DNA of 64,000 nt, taken from assembly GCA_026018925.1 (NCBI GenBank), contig JAKSZU010000018.1, positions 806,001-870,000 of the forward strand, written 5' to 3'. The notes beneath the pieces were generated by a model, which had not been told where the DNA came from, did not search any database, and saw nothing but the letters and a program-made list of their open reading frames with translations. Below are positions 35,422 through 64,000 of this stretch, piece by piece. Both the position numbers and the translations under genes were made by a program. The number at the start of each line of letters is the position of its first letter. Positions within the stretch are counted from its first letter, which is position 1. This stretch comes from Tupaia tana. Taxonomy: Eukaryota > Chordata > Mammalia > Scandentia > Tupaiidae.

Positions 35422-35822
35422 TGCCCTGGGGGTGGTAGTGAAGAACCTGGATCCCACGTGGTCAACTGGTTTGAGTCCTGGACTCGACAGCTTGAGAAAG
35501 ACAGCAGGCCCATATGCATGCACGCCCGGAATCCACAAAGGGGGCAGATGCAAGGGAAGGGTTCTGTCGTGGCTACTCCCCGTGCGGGGGGGTGGGGTGG
35601 GGTGTGTGCTTTCTTTTTACACTTGCATGTGCTCACTGGAGACAGAAAGCACCCTCGCGGGGGGATAACCATGATGCAACCCCTTCTCCATTCTGCTTTT
35701 GGGGTCTGGGGCATGTGTGCACCTGTGCTCTGCATGTTTTTCAAAGCTCTGGGTCCAGGATTCAAATCAAGCAGTTGGCCATGTGGAGGCCAGCCGCCTT
35801 AACCACTATGCCACTAGTGGCT
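35422..35822. repeat. Two diverged SINE-L copies, inverted
   Basis: 35422-35600 is in plus orientation (ctggatcccacgtggtcaac, gtggctactccccgtgcggg). 35610-35822 is in minus orientation (ctcactggagacagaaagca, ttcaaatcaagcagttggcc). Confidence 0.7.
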
Positions 35823-35974
35823 GAATGGGGGGTGCTTTCTTCCTTTTTCTCTCTTTCCCACTCTCTGCTTGTGGTGAATGCATACACTCCCTGGAAAATT
35901 AAAAAGAAGATGCTGCCCTGGGACATGCGGCAGGGAAACAGGCTAGAAGTCCCAACTTAGACGGTGCCAAGAAT

Positions 35975-36140
35975 CGGGCCGGCAGGTGGCGCAGTGGTTA
36001 AGGGCGCTGGACCCCCGCATGGCAGACCACTGGCCGAGTCACAGACCTGGAGGCTTGGTTTCTTACTTTCCCCTCTCGCGCACGCTGGCTCTGTTCCTTT
36101 CTGGTCAAATTAAAATAAATAAATACTTTTTTAAAAATCT
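35975..36140 (+). repeat. SINE-S
   Basis: gggccggcaggtggcgcagt head; tail ctggtcaaattaaaataaat. Confidence 0.9.
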
Positions 36141-36318
36141 AGAAGAAAAAAAAGGTGCTAAGAATTAAGGCGGTCAGAGGCGGTAAAGCTGTGATTCAAA
36201 GACCTCACTCGGCAGAAGTCGACCAAACTGCAGAATCCAGCCACACAGACACGGCCTTCCTTTGAAAAGTGTAAAAATAAGGGCAGAAAAAGCCATGATA
36301 AATCCTGCTGAAAACTGA

Positions 36319-36700
36319 GGCCAGTAAGTGCAGTAGTGGTTAAGGCGCTGGGCTCTCACGTGGCTGACTGTGGTTTGAGTCATGGACCCGGAGACTTGTT
36401 TTCTAGCTTGCTCTCTGTTTAGTGAATTAAAATAGTAATAAATTAATTCTTAAAAAAATGGGGGGGGGGGCAGCAGATGGTGTCGTGGTTAAAGTGCTGC
36501 ACTCCCGCATGGTTGACTGCGGTTCAAATCCCAGACCCAGCAGCTTGAAACTCATACCAGGTGCATGTGCCTGTGTGCCCCAAATCCTGGGAGAATGGAG
36601 GAGCTGCCCTGCCTGGGGGTGACTTCTCACTTTCTCTCTCTGTCTCTAACTCCAGCAAGCACAAGCTCCCTACAGAAAAAAATCTCTCTAAAAAAAAAGA
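36319..36700 (+). repeat. SINE-S followed by SINE-L
   Basis: 36319-36458 is a SINE-S (gcagtagtggttaaggcgct). 36462-36700 is a SINE-L with a shortened body (cctgcctgggggtgac) and tail aaaaaaatctctctaaaa. Confidence 0.8.
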
Positions 36701-36802
36701 AATTCTGCTGAAACTAGTTCTTTAAAGAACCAAAAGTAAAGCAGCAGTTCTCATACAGATTTGGCTGGTGGAAGGTTTTTTTTCATAAAGAATTACTTAT
36801 TT

Positions 36803-37320
36803 TGGGGCCGGCAGGTGGCACAGTGGTTAAAGGTGCTGGACTCCCACATGGTCGACTGCAGTTCAAGTCCTGGACCTGGTGGCTTGCTTTTTCACTTTCT
36901 CTCTGTCTCTGATGAAACTGGAAAATAATAACTAATAAAGTTCAATAAAATAATTCTTTTTAAAAAAACTACTTATTTTGGGGCCGGCAGGTGGTGTGGT
37001 GCTTAAGGGTTTAGCACTCCCACACGGCCGACTGTAGTTCAAGTCCCAGACCAGGCGATGTGCTTTCTCACTTTCTCTTACTCTGTCCCTCTCTGGTCAA
37101 ATTAAGATAAATAAATACGGGGCCAGCAGGTGGCATGGTGGTTAAGTTGCTGGACACTCCCACATGGATGATCACTGTTCACGTCCTGGACCTGGTGGCT
37201 TTCACATTCTCTCTGTGTCTCTTTCTCTGTCAGATTTAAATGAATGAATGAATAAAATTAAGTAAATAATTCTTTTAAAAAATTAAAATAAGTAAATAAA
37301 GCAATTCTCTAAATAATGAC
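36803..37320 (+). repeat. Three tandem SINE-S copies
   Basis: 36803-36968, 36980-37117 and 37118-37320, each beginning ggggcc(g/a)gcaggtgg. The first two share the upstream junction ttacttattttggggccggc, which suggests repeat insertion at one target or a segmental copy. Confidence 0.85.
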
Positions 37321-37324
37321 TTAT

Positions 37325-37464
37325 TCAATTTTATTTATTATTATTTTAATTTGACCAGACAAAAAGAGGGACAGTGAAAAAGCAAGCTGCCAGGTCCGGG
37401 ACTCAAACCATGGTCAGCCATGTGGGAGTCCAGCACCTCAACTACCATACCACCTGCTGGCCCA
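37325..37464 (-). repeat. SINE-S
   Basis: tttaatttgaccagacaaaa through gggactcaaaccatggtc to cacctgctggccca. Confidence 0.88.
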
Positions 37465-37465
37465 C

Positions 37466-37700
37466 AGGGCAGCAGATAGCGTAGTGGTTATGCTGCTGGA
37501 CCCCACATAGGTGTGCACGGCGTGAGTCCCTGACCTGGTGGCTTAAAAATCACACTGCGGTGTCTGAGCATGCCTGAGGTCCCAGGAGAATGGAGGGACT
37601 GTGATGTCATCCACCCCGGGGGGTGACTTCTCACTTTCCCTGTTTCTGGTGAGTGCATGCTCCCCTAAGGCAAAACAAAAACAAAAAGAACTTCTTAAAA
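37466..37700 (+). repeat. SINE-L, diverged
   Basis: gggcagcagatagcgtagtg head, ccaccccggggggtgact hairpin, tail cccctaaggcaaaac. Confidence 0.75.
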
Positions 37701-37959
37701 AAAGTCTTTAGCTTCCAGGCAGAACTCCCCTTGAGAGCACCTGTCCTGTTTAGGTTTGCAGAGGCCACTGGGAAGGTGTTAGTGCACCTGGTGCATCTTG
37801 GCCAAGAACCAGGGGCCTCCGGCACAGCCTGGACGGGGGTGTGTGCCTGGCAGGGGCTTCCGGATGCCCCAAACGACCTGCACTGCCCTCCTCTCGCCCT
37901 GCTCCTCACTCCTGCTGGTGCTGACCTCCCAAGGGTCATGGACTCTTCTGAAGGACTGT

Positions 37960-38130
37960 ATGAAGGCTAAGGTGCTACATTCCATGTGGCTGATTGCATG
38001 GTTCAGGTCCCAGACCCGGTGGCCCGGAAATCAGGCCAGGCACATGTGCGTAAGTGCCCAAACCCTGAGAGGGGCGTGGAGGAGACGCCGCCCCTCTGGC
38101 AAACACACTCTATGCCAGAAAGAAAAACCC
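37960..38130 (+). repeat. SINE-L, 5'-truncated and diverged
   Basis: gaaggctaaggtgctacatt, then ccagacccggtggc and gtgcccaaaccctgagagg. Confidence 0.65.
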
Positions 38131-38177
38131 AAAACAGTAACGACTTGTCTTAAAGCTTCGAAACCCTTTCCAATCTT

Positions 38178-38447
38178 AATTTTTTTTGGGGGGAGAGGTT
38201 TTTGCTATAGGGCACATGCGCTCGCCAGAAAGACAAAGACAGAGAGATGGAAAGCGAGAAATCACCCCCCCCCCCCCCCCAGCGAGGATGGGCACGCTGC
38301 AATCCCTTCTCCATTCTCCTCTCGGGATCTTGGGCACGCACACACACGCGCCTGGTATGAGTTTAAGCCACCGGGTCCAGGACTCGAACCGCGGTCAACT
38401 ACACGGGAGTCCAGTGACATAGCCATTACACTGACTGCTGGTCCCAA
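38178..38447 (-). repeat. SINE-L with a long C run
   Basis: ggagaggtttttgctatagg to gactgctggtccc. The hairpin C run is expanded to about 16 C at 38265-38281. Confidence 0.92.
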
Positions 38448-38686
38448 TCTTAATGTTTTTATGACCATCACAGGGAGGAGCAGTAGCCGTGAGCAAGGTC
38501 CCATCACGGAAGGGCGGCCTCCAGCCTGTGCTTCGCAAACCCACGGTGTGCACAGAAGCCAGACCTGGGCCAAGCAGGAATTGCTGGCACGAGACACTGT
38601 CAGTGAGAATGAGCACCGCTATGAGCTGGCTGGAGGTCTAGTGACGCACGTGGGTCAGAGTGAACAAGCTGACGGTCTCCTTTAAC

Positions 38687-38888
38687 TTCAGCCAGAGAGG
38701 GAGAGGAGGAAAGCCCCCCAGCGGGCACGGTCACTCTGCAACCCCTCCTCCTCCATTTCTCCAGCCAGGGATCTGGGAACACATGCACACGTGCCTGGCA
38801 CGTTTTCCAAGCCTCTGGGGCCAAGATTTAAACCACAGTTGGCTATGTGGGTTCCAGCTCCCTTAACACTAGGCCATGGGACTGGCCC
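38687..38888 (-). repeat. SINE-L, old
   Basis: ttcagccagagagggagagg, ggatctgggaacacatgcac, taacactaggccatgggac. Confidence 0.7.
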
Positions 38889-38889
38889 T

Positions 38890-40433
38890 TTTACTATTCT
38901 TAACCAAACTGTTTCCAAGTTTATGGTGTATTTTTCCTGAGAGGAAAAGAGAAAGCAACAGCACCCCCTAATGGGGTGGCCCCCAGCTGCAGCCGGCCCC
39001 AGAGCACAGGCAACCACACGCTCAGCAAACGGGTCTCCAGATGCACCGGAAAGCTTCCCACCAGGCTGCGTTTCACGGCTGTGCCACTGTCTGGCTACGC
39101 TCAGTACTCGATGGCCTTGTGGGGCTGTGTGCTAAACCTACATTACCCACTTAGAGAACACGAGACGGCCTCACCCTCCTGCCCCGTCAGGCCTCAGGTT
39201 GGCTCCTCTGTGGTCCTAGGGGCCTCTCATGTTCCCCGGGAATGGCGCAGTGGCTGCAGAGGGCCGTGTGCTACTGTGGAAGCCCCTTTGCCTCCAGGAC
39301 CTTCCGGGAGTGTAAGGGCCAGTGTGGTCTCAGCGGGGCCGAGGTGCGGCACAGACCCATGTGTGAGCACAAGTGCGGGCTGTCACAGATCTGGAGCCCC
39401 GAGTACACGGGCTCACTGGCACGCTGGGGAGGCAGGCTCTGCTGCACCGACCACCCCGTTCTGCTCTGCGGGCCCTGACTGTGCCGGCTCAGTGCACACG
39501 TGGTCACAGGTGCCAGACTCGGCTGGGTGCGCTCCATGGCAGAGGTAGCCGCTGGAAGGCAGGCACACCCTCCTGCTGGTCTACAGGGCTGGGAAAAGGC
39601 CCGTCAGGGCGGCCCCGAGGAGCACACTTGCACCCGCTCTCCTGGGGCACCACACGAGAGACAGCGACCTGCTAGCGTGGCCGTCACCAAGGCTCTTCGC
39701 ACACTGCACAGGGCGGGCATGCCAGGGAGAGCACGTCACCCTCGACACGAGCCAAGCCCACTGTGGGCCTAATCTCCGTGCCTACATGGTCGGGGCCTCA
39801 GGTTCCCACAGAGGGACTCGCCTGGCTACTAGAATTGAATCACAACCGGACAGTGTCCGTGAGTTGGCCCTGCCACCCAGGGGCAGACTCTCCACCCACA
39901 GAATTGGTTAGTCAAGTGCCATGGCAATTCTCAACACAGGAAAGGCCACGGCATCGCCCATGCAGTGTGGACGTGGTCTCGACTCGCACCCGTCCACACG
40001 GCAACTGATGGTGGTATCTGAATCAACAGCCCAGTGAGGATGGGACAGCCAGCTCACAGGGCCCTTTTGCTGTGGGGCCCATTAACATTCTGGGGAGTCG
40101 CAGGGACTGGGACGGGCCGTGCACAGGCTTCGGGTGTGAACAGGGACCTGTTCAGTCTGGGTGTGCACGGCTCTCATGGGAACGATGGTGTCTACGGCCC
40201 TGGGGACTCAGGCACTGTCACGCGGATGCTCGTAAGGAGGACTGGTGCCCATCCCTTCCCCAGGGAAGAGCGAAGGTCAGTTCTCTCTGCCAAGAAATTT
40301 ACTAGCCATGCACAGGGAGGTCGAGGAGCCGTCTCCGGGGCGGTGACGTAGACCGCCAAGGGCTGACAGCACACAGCTCGGGCGAGAAGACGGGACTGAG
40401 GGAGGCTGGCTGCGTGGGCCGGGATGGCCGCCC
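38890..40433. other. SPG7 3' flank and 3' UTR region
   Basis: Unique sequence directly after the SPG7 stop on the minus strand. I found no clear AATAAA or ATTAAA, so the 3' UTR end is not placed. Open frames on the plus strand at 38976-39548 and 39242-39478 resemble nothing known. Confidence 0.4.
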
Positions 40434-60060
<19,627 letters not shown>

Positions 60061-60067
60061 GCTAGAA

Positions 60068-60320
60068 TAGGGGTTAGCGGATGGCATGGCGGTTGTGTCG
60101 CCAGACTCCCAGGTGGCTGACTGTGGTTCGAGCCTGGACCCGGTGGCTTCGAACTCACGTTGGGCATGTAAGTGCGTACCCAAGATCCCAGTAGGAGAAT
60201 AGAGGAGAGGGGACTGCGGTGTGACCATGTCCCCCACTCCCCGGTGGTGGTTTCTCACTTTCTGTCTCTCCGGTGAACACACGCGAATATAGCAAATACT
60301 TTTCTCTCAAAAAAAAATTT
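60068..60320 (+). repeat. SINE-L
   Basis: gggttagcggatggcatggc to gaatatagcaaatacttttc. Confidence 0.82.
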
Positions 60321-60329
60321 CTGAGCATG

Positions 60330-61860
60330 ATCTTCTAGGTCATTCTCCAAGCTGTCAAAAATGGTAAAATTCAAAAATAAAAGAAAACAGCTGGAACAGC
60401 CTAGCGCAGGGGAGGCGGGCTCTGCCCGGGGTGGGGGTGTCAGTGCCCTTCCTCCCACACTGGGCCCCAGACCCGAGCAGCTGCTCCCGGCCGTGCATTT
60501 CTGACTGCGTCTGGGTGGGGCCACAAAGCTACACCTCACCTCCTGCAGCAGAGACCAGCACGGCCCCGGGCACAGCTGGCGGCAGGGCTGGCGACCCCGT
60601 GGACTGAGTGCTGCCCGGCTGGTTCCTCAAGGTGGGGGACAGCCAGCTGGGCTCCCGGCCGTTCCTGTCCTGGGCCGTCAGTCCGGGCTGCCGGGCAGAA
60701 CAGGGCAGTCAAGGGATTCTGGGACCCGGATGGAGACGTCCCGGCTGCCAGGGTGGTGCCACATGGCCCGGACAGAGCAGCCCACAGCACACACCAGGCC
60801 TAGGCTGTTCATTGCTTTCTTCTTGTAAACACTACTACTTTTTGAAACGGACAACTGCACATTTAGCTCCATGGCTGGTCTGGCTCCAGAGCCAGTCTGC
60901 TTGGCATCCCAGGTGGGGGACAGGCCTCTCTGCGAAGAGGCTCCGGGAATGGGGCTCCCCTACGACGCACAGTCAGGCCGTGTCCCGTCCTGGGCTCCAA
61001 CGCAGGAGCGTGGGCTGGACATCGACCACGGGACGCTCCAGGGCAATGCGCTCCTTCTGCCCACCCTCCGTGCTCAGGTGGCCAGAGGCGGGGCAGGCCA
61101 GCGCCCTGGCTAGCCCTCCCAGCCGACCTGGCAGCCCTGCAGACTGCCGGCTCGGCTGCGCCAAGGCCTGACCAACAAGGCCAGCCTCTGTCCCTGCCTT
61201 GGGGCCGGCACGGTGTCCATTCGCCCTCTGCACATCAACAAGCAGAGTCACGCTGGCCCAGGGAGGCAGCAGACTGGCCTCAGACACGGCGGGCGGCTGA
61301 GAGCACAACTGGCCACACAGGGCACTGGTCCGGAGCTGGCCTGGCTCCACCGTGGACTCCAGAAAGTGGGTCCCCAGGACGGAGTGGACCCCGGGGAGGG
61401 AGCAGCCCAACTGATGGCAGTGCAGAGGTGTGGCTCAGAACAGCAGGTCGGCCGGTAAGTGCTTCCTGGTAGGTTCGAGTCCGCCCGAAAGGTCCATCTT
61501 CAAAGAGACGTGGGCAGAGAGCATGGCCCTAACTCCTGGGGCCATTTCACATCCAGGGAGAGAGAGGCCACACAGAGGTCTCTGCACTGACCTCCTTGTG
61601 ACCACCTGAGAGGATGGCTGGCCACCACAGAAGGCCACACAATCGCAGCAGGAAGTTACGTGGTCCGACTCCTCTGAGTCAGAGAGACTTAGACGAGGGG
61701 GGCCTGGCGTGTGGCCACACAGCACCCTCATGCAAGTCGACGACACTGGCCCCCTCACTCGACAGACACTAAAACCACTCGACCTTCATCAAGGAGGCCG
61801 GCTAGTCACCTGGTGCCTTCCCAGAGACTGCGCCCCTCTGAATGGGATGTGCACATGCAT
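60330..61860. other. SPG7 intron 9, unique sequence
   Basis: No repeat or conserved frame was recognised. Confidence 0.4.
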
Positions 61861-61872
61861 TTATGCATGCAT

Positions 61873-62065
61873 ATATTTTTTGAGAGATTTTTGCTATAGG
61901 GCGCATGCGCTTGCTGGAGAGACAGAGAGAAACAGAGACACAGAAAACAAGAAATCACCTCCTGGGGGGATGGCCACGTCACAATCCCTTCTCCATTCTC
62001 CTCTCAGGATCCTGGGCGCGCACGCACATGCACCTGGTGTGAGTTTCAAGCCGCCGGGCGCTGAT
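61873..62065 (-). repeat. SINE-L lacking its tRNA-like head
   Basis: From gagagatttttgctataggg to gtgtgagtttcaagccgccg, where it stops abruptly. Confidence 0.88.
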
Positions 62066-62632
62066 GGGCAAGTGGGTGACAAACAGCCAGGAAGCAGCAG
62101 GGGTGCGGCGCAGCTCCACTGCACTGCCCTCGCGACCCCGGATCTGCACAGCCACTGCTCACCTCCCTGGCCTGAGACCTGCAGAGCTTCCCGGCACACC
62201 GAGCGCCCCGGCGCCCCGGCCGTCTGAGCCCACAGGAGCTCGAGGCAGATGCAGGCCACTGGGAGGGCCGCAGGGGTGAGGGTGTCGTGCTGCGTGCACA
62301 GGGGCATCGCAGCAGCTGTGCTGCTCCTTAGCCAACCACGCCGCCCCGAGGCTCAGAGCTCGTGGCTGTGGAGCTGGCCTGGAAAGTACCCTGGGGTAAG
62401 AGGCAGCCTAGGACTGGAGGCCAGGGAGACGGTGGCTCCGTGCAGCAGGCGAGGCAGGACTGAGCCCCGAACCAGAAAAGCACACCAAGTCAGAGACCGT
62501 GGGCGAGGTCTGGCAGCAGCAATGGGTCCCGCGTGCCGGTCTGGACCAGCACACCACACTCAGGCCACCATGGCCACCAGGAACTTGGGAACACGCAGAC
62601 TGCTTATGCAATGCCTTTAAAAAGTCTTTGCT

Positions 62633-63020
62633 CAAGGCCAGCAGGCGGCACGGTTGTCAAAGCACCAGACTCCTACATGGCTGGCCACGGTGAGTCCCGG
62701 ACCTGGAAGCTTCCTTTCTCTCTCTCTCTGGTGAGCACATATGCCCTATAGCAAATTAAGAAATAATAATAATAAATAAATTATAAGGAAAGGTTTTGCT
62801 CTGGTGCATGTCCACTCACTGGAGAGAGAGAGAACGTGAGGAAGCATCCCCGGGGGATGGCCATGCCGCAGTCCCCTCCTCCTCCTCCTAGATTTGGGCA
62901 CACATGCACACGGGCCCAGTGTGTTTTTCAAGCTGCGGGGTCCACGATTTCCACCAGTCAGCCAGCCACGTGGGGTCCAGCTGCCTTAACCAACATGCTA
63001 CCCTCTGGCCTGCAGTGCTT
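62633..63020. repeat. SINE-S (plus) and SINE-L (minus), tail to tail
   Basis: 62633-62780 is plus (ggccagcaggcggcacggtt, ccctatagcaaattaag). 62785-63020 is minus (aaggttttgctctggtgcat, accctctggcc). Confidence 0.75.
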
Positions 63021-63124
63021 TTTAAGCCCAAAGTTACTTTGAAGAGACAGCTCCATGGAGTCATGGTTAAGGGGGCTGGATGCCCAGAGCGGGCCGTGTG
63101 GGTCACATCCCCGAGCTGCAGGAG

Positions 63125-63890
63125 GAGGAGTGGCCAAGGGCGCTGCACTCTGACGTGGCCGGCCGCATTTCCAGTCCTAGACCTGGTGGCTTGTGTTCTC
63201 TCGCTGGTCAAAATTGAAAGATAAAAGTAATAAAGAATAAGGGACCAGCAGTTGGCGTAATGGCTATGTCGCTGGACTCCCATGTAGTTGACCACGGTTA
63301 GAGTCCCGGACCCGGTGGCTTAAACTCATGCCAGGCACGTGTGCATGCGTGCCCAAGATCCCGAGAGGAGAATGGAGGGGAAGGGATTGCGGCATGGCCA
63401 TGCCCCCTGGGGGCTGATTTCTCCCTTTCTGTCTCTGTCTCTTTCTGGTGAGCACACGCGCCCTATAGCAAAAACCTCTTAAAAAAAAAAAAAGTAATAA
63501 ATAATTCTTATATATAAAAAAAAAAAAATCCCAGACCTGGAGGCTTAAGAAAAATATAGGAGTGGGACCCGCAGAGGGCGTGGTAGTTAAGGTTCTGGAC
63601 ACTCCCACACGGCTGACCACAGTTTTGGTCCTGGACCTGGTGGCTTGTTTTCTCACTTTCTCTCTCTCTCTGTTCCTGTCTGGTAAAATAAAAAAATAAC
63701 AATGATAAATAAAATAATTTTTTTAAAAAAGTGAAATAAGGGCCGGCAGGTGGTGTGGTCACTGGACTCGCACATAGCCAACTATGGTTCGAGTCCTGGA
63801 CCTGGCAGCTTGCTTTCTCCACCCCTCCCCCATCCCTATGCGGTCAAATAAAAATAAATAAATAAACAAACAATTCCTTAAAAGTAAAAT
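63125..63890 (+). repeat. SINE-S, SINE-L, SINE-S, SINE-S in a row
   Basis: 63125-63235 (partial S), 63241-63500 (L, gggaccagcagttggcgtaa to cctatagcaaaaacctct), 63563-63735 (S) and 63740-63890 (S, gggccggcaggtggtgtggt). Confidence 0.85.
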
Positions 63891-64000
63891 AGAAGTTACA
63901 AGGAGCTGAAGAAAGGAAGAATGGGGAGGCCTGGGGGCCGAATTCTGTCCCTGCTGCTGAGAAAGTTCTGGTTCTGGACGGCAGAGACGGCTACAGAGGG

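Noticed and set aside
38976-39548. 190-aa plus-strand frame downstream of SPG7
   Set aside because: No domain recognised; lies in the SPG7 3' flank on the opposite strand without splice or promoter support.

Overview
The window is nuclear DNA of a placental mammal. Its genes are split by GT-AG introns, it contains mammal-type retroposons, and its gene order DPEP1 - RPL13 - SPG7, all on the minus strand, is the mirror image of the human 16q24.3 order SPG7 - RPL13 - (CPNE7) - DPEP1. I cannot name the species. The dominant repeat is a tRNA-derived SINE that I cannot match to primate Alu, rodent B1/B2, rabbit C, carnivore CAN, horse ERE, bat VES or AfroSINE as I remember them.

Layout. 1-1048: a SINE whose middle has expanded into a 41-bp minisatellite. 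1.5-6.1 kb: complete DPEP1 (renal dipeptidase, 412 aa, ten coding exons). 6.1-30 kb: intergenic DNA made of SINEs, one L1/HAL1-type ORF1 remnant, a large inverted duplication, an LTR-like block and long GC-rich stretches. CPNE7, expected here from human gene order, was not found. 30.1-33.3 kb: complete RPL13 (211 aa) with a CpG-rich TOP promoter, an intronic box C/D snoRNA that fits SNORD68, and three SINEs inserted one after another in its last intron. 33.4-40.4 kb: SINE-rich spacer. 40.4-57.4 kb: SPG7 (paraplegin), the last eight coding exons, equal to exons 10-17 of the 17-exon human gene. 57.4-64 kb: part of the next SPG7 intron; the upstream exons (AAA Walker motifs, membrane segments, transit peptide) must lie beyond the window.

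The three genes are unrelated in function: a GPI-anchored zinc dipeptidase, a 60S ribosomal protein hosting an rRNA-methylation guide, and a mitochondrial inner-membrane m-AAA protease subunit. No shared regulation is implied.

Repeat names used here. SINE-L is the long form (about 250 bp): a tRNA-like head with box A and a perfect box B (ggttcgagtcc), a body with a C-run/G-run hairpin, a CT-rich stretch, then 'ccctatagcaaaaacctct' and an A tail. SINE-S is the short form (about 130-180 bp): the same kind of head, then a CT-rich stretch, 'ggtcaaattaaaata' and an (aaat)n tail. I count roughly 90 full or partial copies. Exon edges were read by hand from splice signals and reading-frame phase, and all exon lengths add up in frame. 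SINE edges are good to about 10 bp.
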